The position numbers were made by a program, and so were the translations under genes. From positions 54,347,473 through 54,411,472 of the forward strand of contig NC_069123.1 of assembly GCF_026914265.1 (NCBI RefSeq): a DNA stretch of 64,000 bases, written 5' to 3'. Below the pieces are notes generated by a model. That model was given only the letters and a program-made list of their open reading frames with translations. It did no database searches and was not told the DNA's origin. Shown here one piece after another: positions 24,417 through 35,582 of this stretch. This stretch comes from Mya arenaria. Taxonomy: Eukaryota; Mollusca; Bivalvia; Myida; Myidae. Every line of letters starts with the position of its first letter. Positions within the stretch are counted from its first letter, which is position 1.

Positions 24417-24974
24417 ATGTTTGAAACTTGACTTTTTTTAAAGGTATATACAACAAATTAATTCCAACTAAAAACAACCAGTATGACTATTTTAAAAACA
24501 ATTTAAACACCTATTTAAATGCATAGAAAAGTTGTCCAGGACACACCAGAACCCACCATTTGACAATTAAAATCTCAAATTGTTCCGACCTACAGGAGGG
24601 GGAACCACCCTCCCGCACCCTCCCCAGTTCTCACTTCTCCCTAAAATTTCTATCTAGGATGAGCCCTCTAGGATGAGTACATTATACCAATAATATAGGC
24701 ATGTATGGGTGGATCTGGCTGGTTTTCAAATGGATCCGAGCTCTAATGGATATCTAGATACTGTACAAGTTTCATCGAGATACAATCAAAACTGAAGACT
24801 GTATCATGTTCACAAGCAATCGTGTACAGACACACTGATTCTTTATACTTTCAAGGCCCATAATCTAGGCATGCATGGGCGGATCTGGCTAGTTTTTGGA
24901 AAGGAAACAAGCTCTAATGGATATCTAAATACTGTTCAAGTAAAATCGCACCGTCCGCCCGTAAGTCCCGCTCA

Positions 24975-25640
24975 ATAACTTGTGTCCGGGCTGTAACTTT
25001 CCCTTATATGGACAGAATTCAAGACCATGTGTCACGTACAAGACCCTGTCCCTATCTAAGGTCAAGGTCACACCAAGTGTTTATACACAATGGAATGCTG
25101 CATATAAGGAAATAGAGTATAGGTTGTCGTGTCCGGGCTGTAACTTTCCAATGTATGGACAGATTTTGAAATAACTTGCCACATGTGATTGACATACCAA
25201 GATGTGTCGCGTGCATGACCCGTGTCCCTACCTCTAAGGTCAAGGTCACAGTTTGGTGTTTATTCACAATGGAACGCTTCATATTAGGACATAAAGTATA
25301 GGTTGTCGTGTCCGGGCTGTAACTTTCTCTTGTATGGACATATTCTAAAAATAACTTGCCACATATGTTCGACATACCAAGACAATATGTCGCGTGCAAG
25401 ACCTGTGTCCCTACCTCTAAGGTCAAGGTCACACTAAGGTGTCTATTCACAATGGACTGTAACTGTTTCTTGTATGGACAGATTTTAAAATAACTTGCCA
25501 TAACTTGTATGTGTTTGATATACCAAGACAATGTGTGCGTGCAAGACCCATGTCCCTACCTCTAAGGTGAAAGATACACTTAGTGTTTATTCACAATGGA
25601 ATGATGATTATAATTTATAAGGACATAAGAATGTAGATTG
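24975..25640 (+). repeat. Satellite block, about 145-180-bp unit, four copies
   Basis: Units share GTCCGGGCTGTAACTTTC, TATGGACA, CCACATGT, TAAGGTCAAGGTCACA and TTCACAATGGAA. Copies begin near 24985, 25129, 25309 and 25450; the last is degraded. The block sits within the family A element. Confidence 0.85.
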
Positions 25641-26013
25641 TCAAGTATGGGTGGTATTTTTTATGTTAAAAAGGCAATTTAAAATAACTTGCCATACGTA
25701 TTTGATTGATCTTTATCTTTTCATGTACTGACCTTGTTTATAGGTCAATGTTACATTCGTGGGCAATCGTCACATACTGTGACAGCTCTTGATTATACTT
25801 TCAAGGGCTATAATCTAGTTATGCATGGCCGGATCTGGCTGGTTTTTGAAAGGAACCGAGCTCTGATAGATATCCAACTACTGTACAATTTCATCAAGAT
25901 ACAATCGAAACTGACGACTGGATCATGTTCACAAGCAATTGTTTTTACATGCACAGACTCACACCACACCATCGCATAAACTCTTCTGCTTTTTTGCCAG
26001 TAGAGCTAAAAAC

Positions 26014-26737
26014 TTGATTGCTTCTAAACCGTTAACGTCATGGCTCTCATTTAGGTTGTCAACTATCAACCTTTCTGTGAAACATTGTCTGCGACCAATA
26101 ATTGCAAGCAGTCTATTGAAAATCGCAAATAATAGTATCACTAATTGAAAGTTTTCACCATGCAGAAAATATCTAAAACACATTTTTGTCTTTGAAGATG
26201 TTCACTACGAACAGAGTTTGCATATCGCAATTCAAGACTGAGATTAAAAATTGGTTCAAAACTCCAAATGCGCAAGAGGCAATGCAATAGAACAATGACA
26301 ATGTACACTGATTTGACCTTCACAAGGGAAGTCCCAACATGCTTTCTGAATAAACGGATAAAATTCATAATGCGCAGAAAATGCATGGCTCAAATCAACT
26401 TAGTTTGGTATGGTCACTTAATTATTACTAGTTTTCTAAAACTGCAGGTGATACCCAACTAACACAAATTGCAGGGATCCTCCACCTTGTTCAATGACAT
26501 TGACATTAAGCCTCCCACGTTAAATCATGTTTCATACAAATTCCTTTCATATGTGACACACAATTCTTCATCCTTGTATAGCGTCTCTGACCTTGAACTA
26601 ACAGTTCAATGGTTTATGTACATCACCTGTATGAATAGAATACATTTCGTTTTCGTTTAGACAGAATGACGTTTACACAGTAAATCAGCTATTAGTGTTC
26701 GTAAATAAAATAAACCACACAAACAAATAAAGTTTAT
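26014..26737. other. Intergenic, nothing recognised
   Basis: No supported coding exon or repeat structure was seen between the end of family A copy 2 and the ribozyme-like motif. Confidence 0.4.
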
Positions 26738-26779
26738 TATCTGAAACGTTTCGGCGTGACGCCTTCATCAGTAGATATA
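26738..26779 (-). ncRNA. Hammerhead-ribozyme-like motif
   Basis: Read on the minus strand there is CTGATGA, then a 4-bp hairpin GGCG/CGCC with a TCA loop (one unpaired A before it), then GAAAC, GTTTC and AGATA. The core boxes CUGAUGA and GAA(A) and an intervening stem II are the hallmarks of the hammerhead. A 5-bp stem I can form between TATCT before the core and AGATA after it. Stem III would be very short (AACGTT), as in hammerheads reported for Penelope-like elements and animal retrozymes. The extra A next to stem II is atypical. No reverse-transcriptase frame is seen nearby, so the host element is not identified. Confidence 0.55.
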
Positions 26780-27349
26780 AACAAACAATATAAACAGGAA
26801 GTTAGGTCAATGGCATAGAACTGCGGCACGTCATTTGGAGCAAAATAAGTGACAATGCAAAAGATATATGTGTTTGCAAATAAATCTAGGAAGATGTTTT
26901 TGTAAATCAGTTAAACCAAACCGATCGCAATCTCTTCGAAGACAGTCATTTTGCAACAACTCAATGGCAGCTTCAGACAGTGAGTTTCAAACACTCCAAA
27001 GCATTTTTTTACAAGCGTATTTAAAGATTCAGATATATTGACCAGTTGAAGTGAAGTCAATGCAAGTTGCATGTATCATCGATGCTTTGCAAGATAATGA
27101 GTAATTTGTTGCATGCGCACCGTAAAATAATACGCCATTACTGACAACGACAGACATTTATTCTTTGATTTGTGAAGTTGATAAACAATTTTATATGGTG
27201 TATTTCTGTGGAGCAAAAGCCACGATCATTCAATGTTGAGAAACCTGGATGAAACAAACTTGTACATTAAATGATATATGTTGTTTATTTCATGTAAATA
27301 GAAATCAGAGTATAAACATGCAAAGTGAATATAAGTCAATTAAATCAAC

Positions 27350-27720
27350 CTTAAAGCTGCACTCTCACAGATTTACCATTTGGACAACTTCTTTTTTGTT
27401 GTCTTGGAATGAGCCAATTTTTGCAAAGTATCTGCAAAGCAGTGATGTAATACTACTGACAAAGGATCAGATGGCAGATTTTCATATTTTTGTTCAAAAA
27501 TGTATGTTTTATGGCTAAAAGCTAAACTAACACTCTAAGAAAAATGCATAAAACATCAACTTTTGAACAAAATATGAAAATCTGCGACCTGATTTTTGAC
27601 AGAAGTCTTAAATCACTTTGCTGTTTGCGGATTTTTACAAAAAAATGGCTCATTCCAATACAAGAAATTTATATAAAAAGATGAATTTAAACAACTTTGG
27701 TAGATTTGACGCAAGTTGGT
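27350..27720. mobile_element. Fold-back (hairpin) element of about 370 bp
   Basis: The left arm (about 27366-27520) and right arm (about 27545-27705) are reverse complements with scattered differences. They share GGAATGAGCCA, AGATTTTCATATTTT and TTGTTCAAAA. The left terminus reads TTAAAGCTGCACTCTCACAG; the right terminus has diverged. A one-strand open frame here is just part of an arm. Confidence 0.8.
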
Positions 27721-27933
27721 ATTGAAAGTCTGTAGAAAAACACCCATAAGAAACATGCATTTTTTTGTGAATGGTCTTCAAAATCATTTTAGCCATTGCT
27801 CACATTAGTATCTATGATGTTATGAAAACCCAGTAGCTCGACATGAGCTAAGGTTAAAAAAAGATAAAAAAAAGGGTTAATTAAACTAAATATTCTCTTA
27901 ACAACATTTATACATGTATCATTCACGACTGGA

Positions 27934-30900
27934 CTACACTGTGTTTGCCTCATCAAAAGTTTCCCTCAAGCGTTTAATTTTAGCTCTGTTGTGTTCAATT
28001 TGTATTTTCAAATTATATCTCTGTACATTAATATCTAGAGAAGACAATTTTAGCTTTTCAATTTGTTGAAGGGCACGCTGAATTATTCCTTTCTTGGTTG
28101 GTCTGTTCAGCATTATCCATTTGATAGGAGAATATACCACCTTTCCAAGTTCAAGAAACAAGTTTGACATCTCATGTCGTCTTTTGCGTTCTAAGGAATT
28201 ATGCATTACTCCTCTTAGTTCCCTGTCACCACACTGTGCTTGCTCCTTTTTCATTTTCTTCATTCTTTTTTCTGTGCATAACTCCTGGAAAAAAACACAC
28301 AACATAAAGCAGGTTTAATAGTGCTAGTTTTTTTTGTATTAAAGTACAAAATTATAAAAACAACAACAACATTAATTACGACCTAGTAGGAAAAGGCCAG
28401 CCAGGCTAGTAGTTTCCCAGCCAAGAAATAACACTTAAAGCCGGAGCCATTTTTTTTTTAAAAACATTCATTGTATAACAAGAGCCCCGATTACAGTCAT
28501 GACATATGCTCCTGATTTGGCTTTGTCAGAAAGCCATTATTATAATTATTACAGCACGAAATATATATAATTTGCAAATTATTTATGCTACCTAATGGCA
28601 ATTAATTATTCATTTCGTATGAAAGGTAAATTTATGGCACAATTTAAAGGGACTGTACACCAAATTGGCACCAAAATAGTTTTTTCTGTAACTAATCTCA
28701 GGACAATTATTTAATAAAATGTTTTACTCTTTGTTATCATAAATGTAAAAAACACAACCTAAATGTAAAAACAAATTGAGGCAGTGACCGGGTTCGAACT
28801 GGTGTTGCCAAATTTGCAGTCTGGACAGTGTTGTATCCACTGTGCTATGAAGGCTTACCCTAAACAGTTGGAATATTTAAGCTATATACCTAACTGTATA
28901 GTAATATCACATGATAACATCAACTAGGCTAGCCAATCACACATAAGGAATAAATTCTACTAGGTAGACATTCCTAGTAAACTTTTTTTAAATGAAAACT
29001 AAGAAAATACTGCGAAAACAAATTAATTGTAAAATATGTGGTATTTCAGATAGTAAGGTTCAATGCATTGTACACATCAATACCAAGTTTATGTCATTTT
29101 TCGACAATTTTCCTCTCTTTTTTTGCTATTTCATCATACGGAGTACAGCCCCTTTAATGCCTACAAGCACTGTCTTAACAACCATGTTAAAGCTATCAAC
29201 TGGACACACTCCCAGTTCAATGACTATTGACATTCTGACCTGAAAATCAGTAGAGTTCATCAGCTGGTCCTGACCAACATGCCTACCAAGTTTAAGGACA
29301 GTAAGACCAAGCATACTGAAGAAATCAATTGGATAAACTTTTGGTGTCCAAAATCAACAGAACCCTGGCATTTTTTCCTCTTCATAAATACATATGTAGG
29401 TGTTATCTGCTAGTCAGAACTAACCTCCATGCCAAATTTGGAAACCACTGGACAAAGCCTACTCTAGTTTTAAACTGAACAAGCTTTTGTTTTCAAGGTA
29501 ATCATGACCATGACATTTAACCTACTGACAACAAAATATCAGGGTCATCTCCTTGAAAGGACAAGTTTGTGGACTGTAGGACCAAGTCAATTATTGTTTA
29601 TTGAAGGATATCATATTATATTAGATGTATATTCAAATGCATGGGATTGATGCAAAAAAGAGTACTTTTAATGCTTAAGTTTGTCTTACCAGGTACTTGA
29701 TTTTTATGATCAAAACAAAAGATTGTGTGAAAGAAGGATATTATAATTTGATATTTTGGTGTTTTGCCACTTGGCCGCATGTCATTACTTAAAAAAACAC
29801 ACACTAAATATTGCTTATATTTTTATGTGTACACATGCGTCTGATTTTTTTAATCATTTAAGGACAAGTTTAGCATAACATCAAACAAGAGGGCCCTGAA
29901 GGCCCTGTATCGCTCACCTGATCCAATTCAAGTGTGAAAGTGTGATCTATGAACTTTAGATCATATAAGTCAAAGTAAGATGGTGAATTGGTTGTATGGG
30001 CATTACCGCATACCAATTCAGGTTATATGGTGCCAAACAGGACTCAAGATTTGGGTTTCACATTTCATTCACATCTAAATATAATCAAAAATTAAAAAAT
30101 ATGTATTACTTAGATCCTTCCTAGTGACAAAGTTTTTTTTTAATATCACAGATGATTTTTTAATATCACAGATGACCCAGTTGCAAACCTTACCTTGCTG
30201 TAATAAGTACATTCTGACCAGGTTTCATATAGATAAAGTAGAAAATATGGCCTCAACAGTGTTTTAACAATGTTTTCTATGATTTGACTTCATGGCCTAG
30301 TTTTTGAACTCAGGTTACCCAGTTTCAAACTTGACATAGACTTCATAAACACAAACATTCTGACATAGTTTCATGGTGATCAAAGAGAAAATGTAACCTC
30401 TACAGTGTTAAAAGGTGTTTTTTTATGATTTGACCTAGAGGCTTGGTTTTTGACCCCTGATTAGCCAGTTTCAAAATCTACCTAAAGATCATCAAGAATA
30501 ACATTCTGATAAAGTTCCATGAACATATGGTCATAAATGTGGCCTCTAGATTGTTAACAAGCTTTTCCTGTTATTTGACCTGGTGACCTAGTTTTTGAGA
30601 GCACATGACCCAGATTTGAACTTGGCCTAGAGCTAATCAATATTAAAATTCTGACTAAGTTTCATGAACATACAGTCATAAATGTGACCTCTAGAGTGCT
30701 AACAAGCTTTTCCTATGATTTGACCTGGTGACCTAGTTTTTGACCGCACATGACCCTGATTTAAACTTGACTTAAAGATTATTAATATGATCATTCTGAC
30801 CAACTTTCATGAGGATATAGTCCTAAATGTGACCTCTAGAGTGTTAACAAGCTTTTCCTTCAATTTGACCTGGTGACCTAGTTTTTGACCGCACATGACC

Positions 30901-33411
30901 CACAGTTGAACCTGACCTAGAGATTAATACTATTAACATTGTGACCAAGTTTCCTAAAGATACAGTCATAAATGTGACCTCTATAGTGTTAACCAGCTTT
31001 TCCTTTAATTTGACCTGGTGACCTAGTTTTAACCCCAGATGACCCAATATCAAACTCATCAAAGATTTTATTGAGGGTAACATTCTGACCAGGTTTCATT
31101 AAGATTGTGCCCAAATTGTGACCTCTAGAGTGTTAACAGTCAAATTGTTGTCGACGGACGACTACAACAGATGACCCACAGGGCAATCACAATAGCTCAC
31201 CTTGAGCACATCGTGCCTCTATTAAGTTTATCCATTTTAATCACTCTCATTTGCCCGATGTTGCGTGGTCATGTGATGAGAGGAAAACCAGAGTACCCGG
31301 AGGAAACGCACTTGTCCGACTTGGTGACCACAAAAACTATTTTAAAGTAAGGGGGGGAAAGATATAAATGCAAACCAAAGGCTATAACTAGGATGGTTGT
31401 GATGGTAACAGGTTATTACCTCCTTTTCGTTAGGTATATAATATGCATAAAAAAATTGAGTACAATATTTTATTTTTTTATAATTCTACAGAAGTGCCAA
31501 GTAATTTTAAAATCCTACAGTATATATTTTTCCTTTTAAGGTGGCAAATACAAACAATCAGTTGTCAGTTGTCATACCGTTGGCTATGGTTTCAAACTTA
31601 GGCTTAAAAAAAACAACATTTGGTTCGGGTTACCCGACCCTACCTACGGAATAGGTGCCGACCCTACCATTTTTATAGTCATTTTGAAAAAAAATAGTGA
31701 AAAACTAAAAAAAAATAAAAAAAAAATTTAAATTGCTTTTCACTTTGTTGAAAACCTTAAATGCATATACCGAAGATAACTTTAACACCATTATCCAATG
31801 ATGAAAATGACATTCTTATATAAAGCCTAATAAAAAAAGAAAAAAAAAGCCTACCTATGTTTTAAAAGGATGTAACCCTAACCAAACTTTTTTTTTTTAG
31901 GCCTTATGTAAGGAAATGAGCAGAATTTCAAACACTTATATGCACAAGAACAAAACAGAACGGCTGATTGGTAAGAAAACGCAATGTAAGCTTTTGCTAA
32001 ATTTTGTATTAACAGTGGCGACTCTTACCTTTCCATGCTGAGGTAATTTTGCAAGGTGATTTATCGTTTTCTTTCCCGAATAATCATGCTCAAGAGCAAT
32101 CCATTGTTTCAGCATTTTTGACCTGAACTCCTTTGAACCATCCCAGTCTGTTAGGACATCAACATCAGAGTCAAATTCATCGTGAACAATTTTACACAGC
32201 TCGTCTGGCTGGTCAACTTGTTGCTTCTGTTTCGAGTTTGATTTTGCTTTCTTTATGTTTTTTTTACCCTTACTGATAATAATGGGTTTTTGCCTGGATT
32301 TTCCCACCTTACGAATGTGTCTACACTGAACCTTAAAAGATGAATAAGGATTTTCTTTGCAACCATCAGATGATATTTGTGAAGCAACTTGCTTGTCAGA
32401 ACAATATGTTTTGCTGCATTCAAAGTCAAAGCTAATATTTGGCACATTTAAATATTTTTCTTGTTCCTCTTGCATTTTTCGATTTTTTCGTACAGTTTCA
32501 TCGCCATCTACATTATTGGACTCGCCATCTACATTATTGGACTGAGTAAGGTCATTGTGGGATACAATATGTTCAATACATGGTCGTTTCCTTTCTCCTT
32601 TCGCTGAATCCTGGACAACAACATGTTTAGTGCTATGACGATCACTACGTTGATTATGTACTAGACGTATACCCTCGTCACACCTCGGGATCTGTATGAA
32701 AGGATTCTTTCTATCTTTATTTTTACATTGCAAAGAATGACACTGTCCAAACAACTCAGCAAAGTTTAAGTTAGCTAATGAGTCTAATTTCATATTAGTA
32801 TTAACTCGCTGTATACCAAACTGAGAGAAGTTCTGTATTTTGTTTTGTTCTAAGCATTGCTTTATTGATGATATTTTGCCAAACGACTGATCAGTTGAAT
32901 TGAGACTTTCTGAGTTTTTAGCTATGGAATCATTTAATTGTGATGCTGACAGGATGCCTTTGTAATTGGTGACTAATGGCTTGGTGTTTCCAATTAAAAC
33001 TGTTCCATTGCCATTATCATAAAGATTATCATGTTCTTCTTTTATTTCGGGCTTTATAACGATATTGGTCCACGTTGGTTTGGCCCATTTATCACAATTA
33101 TTTTCATCACCAATGATATCGGTAAGATAACAAGATGGTGCTGACGACTGTGCGCCTATGTGCATTTCATTTTCGGACTTTACAAGCTGATTACAGTTGT
33201 CAAACACTGTTTTTTCCTCATCTTTTAGTCCAAGATCTATCTCTTCATAATCAGACGAATCATAATCGCTGGCTACTTCAACCTTGAACTGATAGCGTGG
33301 GTCAAGGCACTCACTAAACATTTCATTACTATTGTATGTAGCCTGTGTCATGTTTAGATCTGAAAAGATATATTGATACAATTTAACATCAACATCTATG
33401 GCACAAGTCAT
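27934..33411 (-). CDS. Divergent MYC/MAX-network bHLH-leucine-zipper protein, 577 residues
   Basis: Nuclear DNA-binding protein by family. Two coding exons: 32029-33411 (461 codons) and 27934-28284 (117 codons with stop). The donor AAG|GTAAG and acceptor TTTTCCAG|GAG join in phase 0. Residues 487-545 form a bHLH: the basic region HNSLERKRR keeps the His, Glu and Arg spacing used for CACGTG E-boxes, and helix 2 is TKKGIIQRALQQIEKL. A zipper-like helix (IQIEHNRAKIKRLRE) ends the protein, as in MYC. The large first exon is hydrophilic with acidic patches (DYDSSDYEEIDLGLKDEE, DEFDSDVD) and a lysine-rich segment, and no recognisable MYC box I or II. The bHLH in the last exon after one intron matches MYC gene layout. 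An acceptor-like TTCTAG sits a few bases upstream of the ATG, so a 5' non-coding exon is likely. It could be a fast-evolving MYC, or another member of the network. Confidence 0.75.
28646..28870 (-). mobile_element. tRNA-derived SINE in the bHLH gene intron
   Basis: On the minus strand the head has an A-box-like TAGCACAGTGGATA and a B-box-like AGTTCGAACCC, and the tail ends TTTGGTGTACAGTCCCTTTAA. A matching tail in the opposite orientation (GGAGTACAGCCCCTTTAA) ends near 29156, so two insertions or a composite may be present. Confidence 0.65.
29882..31212 (+). mobile_element. Non-autonomous element with a 144-bp satellite core, in the bHLH gene intron
   Basis: The left end reads ACAAGAGGGCCCTGAAGGCC then CTGTATCGCTCACCTG; the right end has ACGGACGACTACAACAG and CAATAGCTCACCTTGAGC. 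Between about 30270 and 31140, six to seven units of roughly 144 bp repeat TTTGACCTGGTGACCTAG, CATTCTGACCAAGTTTCATG and AATGTGACCTCTAGAGTG. There is no coding capacity. The layout resembles satellite-core elements known from oysters and mussels. Confidence 0.75.
31601..31903 (+). mobile_element. MITE, PIF/Harbinger-like, copy 1
   Basis: The ends GGCTTAAAAAAA and TTTTTTTTAGGCC are inverted and flanked by TTA on both sides (31598-31600, 31904-31906), the PIF/Harbinger target duplication. It contains GGGTTACCCGACCCTACC and matches 56153-56470 in the opposite orientation. It lies in the bHLH gene intron about 130 bases from the donor of exon 1. Confidence 0.75.
32501..32542 (-). repeat. In-frame 21-bp tandem duplication within the bHLH gene
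   Basis: Two identical 21-base units, 32501-32521 and 32522-32542, encode a doubled SNNVDGE heptapeptide in the disordered first exon. The identity suggests a recent slippage or duplication. Confidence 0.95.
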
Positions 33412-33839
33412 CGAGCTAGAAGCTCAACAAGAAAAGTTGAAAAATAAACAAATATTAAATAAAATGAATGCATGCATTCTTTTATCAAGTTGCAAATATC
33501 GCTTTTAAAGGCAGGAATAATTTGAGATATATACATGTATCAAATCATGACTATATAGTTTATTTATGAAAAAATGGCAATAAATGTAATTATAAATGTA
33601 CAAAACAGTCATGTATATATATATATAAATGCTGACAACCTTTGATTTAAAATTTAAACAAAGATTATGTTTATTTTTGCCTAACTGGTTGTTTACTACA
33701 AGCCCTCCAGGAGCATCACTTTACCGGCTAAATGGAAATATACCAGACTAATACCTAGAGAAGATATCTGCTCCTTGTTATATTATTTTTCTTTTATTAC
33801 ATATAACATAAAATAAGAAAAGCATATATTAAACAAGAG

Positions 33840-34642
33840 ATGTTTGTCATACATTATGCCCCCCCCCCCCCCCGGAGCGCCATGTTGTCAGGATTATATG
33901 GACCATTTAAAGTGTGAGGATAGAGTGTAGAGTGTGTTATGACCATGACCTTTGACTCTATGACCTCTAAATCCATAAAAGTCCTCAGTTGGTCACCAAA
34001 AATCTAAATGTCATGTTTGAGGGCCCGATGACCCCATAAGTCAAGAGGGGTCATCTACTGGTCAGGCCTGACCTTCATGTCAAGTTTGATGACCATAGGT
34101 CCAGGAATTGTTGAGTTTGCTTTCAAGATCACTGTGGCCTTGACCTTTGACCCCTAATATCAATAGGGGTCATCTACTGGTCAGGCCCTAACCTTCAAGT
34201 CAAGTCTGAGGGCCATGGGTGCAGGCATTGTCGAGTTATCACTCAGACAACCTTTTACCATTCAAGGTCACTGTAACCTTGACCTTTGACCCAATGACCC
34301 CCAAAAACAATAGGGGTCATCTACTGGCCAGGCCCAACTTCCATATCAAGTTTGATGACCATAGGTCTAGGCATTGTTGAGTTATCACTCGGATAAACTT
34401 TAAAATTATTTTACCATTAAAGGTCACTGTGACCCTGACCTTTGACCTGATGAGCCCTAAAATCAATAGGGGTCATCTACTGGTCAGGCCCAGCCTTTAT
34501 GTCAAGTTTGATGACCATTCATCCAGGAATTGTTGAGTTATCACTCGGACAAGCTTTGGTCTACCGACAGACGGATGGACGGACCGACCGACCGACATGT
34601 GCAAAGCAATATACCCCTCTTCTTCACAGGGGGGCATAATTA
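33840..34642 (-). mobile_element. Satellite-core non-autonomous element, family B
   Basis: On the minus strand it begins TAATTATGCCCCCCTGTGAA, then GGTATATTGCTTTGCACATG and short GGTCGGTC repeats. This matches the start of the element at 63583 at the right edge. About four units of 120-155 bp repeat GGGGTCATCTACTGG, TTTGATGACCATAGG and GACCTTTGACC. A 16-base C run lies at its far end (33860-33876). Confidence 0.7.
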
Positions 34643-34734
34643 CAGTCACATTACATCAGCATATTAACCCTACAAGTGCTCATGCTGACATCCTCATTAT
34701 TTTAATGTAGCCTTATTGTTCTTGTAAGAACAAT

Positions 34735-35125
34735 GTCAATAATTGTGCAAAATACTGAGTCAATTGAATAAAGGGTATAGAAGTTCCCAATTTGCCCTAA
34801 AACTTTAACATGCCCTGAAACTTTAACCAAAGTTCCTATGTAAATCAGGGGCCATAATTTGTGTTGAAGATAATATGGAGTTATGTTACCTCATTTTGTG
34901 ATGATCATGAACTACTATGTGAAGTAGTACAGTAAGTGAATTGAATGAAGTGTATTTAAGTTATTACTTAATACCTCAACCTGCCTTTAACTTCAACTTT
35001 AGTCAATCAGGGCTGAGGGGCCATATTTTGTATTAAGGATAATATCGAGTATTGAAGGGTATTGGGAGTTATAAGTGAAAAGCCAACCTGCCTTACAGCT
35101 TCTTCAAATAGTCGAGCTAAAATGC
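34735..35125 (+). repeat. Fragment related to the 175-bp satellite element
   Basis: It shares the phrases AACTTTAACCAAAGTTCCTA and, at its end, CTTCTTCAAATAGTCGAGCT with the element at 35583-36625. Probably a truncated older copy. Confidence 0.5.
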
Positions 35126-35582
35126 TTGGTAGTAATGATAGCCATGACTGCATGTCATAAAGGGGGAAAATCTTCCTGTATAAAACTACAAGGCGCAATG
35201 CGGAACGCTACATTATAGCTTTGCCATTGACAATTAGGTTCTTTTTCCAAATGGATGTTTGGTTAGTATGCAGTAAAAAAAAGCTTTATATCACTTAATT
35301 GTTCTGTTTGGAGCTGACCTATAGTAAAAAAAGATCAAATATTTTAACCAAAATTCATGAAGGTAAAACTTTTGAAAGAAAAAAATGTGCATTCGGATTT
35401 GTGTTAAACTATTAATAGATTAGCAAGTGACTTAGCTGCAGGTTTAATTATTATGATGGGGGTTTGTGTCTCTTATATTTGACGTTATGACCTATATTTC
35501 TGACCAGATGTGATCCATATTCATAACTGTTCAAGACAACGTGCAGACAAGCAATCTTACCAAGTTAAATAACAAATGGATA

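Larger units (their letters stand above)
23005..24667 (+). mobile_element. Gene-carrying insertion with 13-bp inverted ends, nested in family A copy 2
   Basis: The ends are AGGGCTCATCCTA (23005-23017) and TAGGATGAGCCCT (24655-24667), exact reverse complements. On both sides the family A sequence resumes, so this is a real insertion. Inside are GC-richer fold-back sequence (23024-23110), a promoter-like stretch and a three-exon gene with a poly(A) signal. No clean target duplication is seen; AGGATGAG is repeated just outside the right end. The class is unproven; the protein hints at hAT. Confidence 0.65.
22386..26013 (+). mobile_element. Dispersed element, family A, copy 2, carrying a nested insertion and a satellite core
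   Basis: The left end AACAAGAGGCCCAAGAGGG and right end GCCAGTAGAGCTAAAAAC match copy 1 at 8778-9766. Internal matches include CTAGGCATGCATGGGCGGA and TCATGTTCACAAGCAAT. Copy 1 is about 1 kb and this one is 3.6 kb because a 1.66-kb unit (23005-24667) is inserted and a satellite block (24975-25640) is present. The right-end hairpin is degraded here. Confidence 0.7.

Noticed and set aside
25052-25531. 159-codon minus-strand frame
   Set aside because: It runs across several units of a satellite block, so the frame is a by-product of a repeat without stops.
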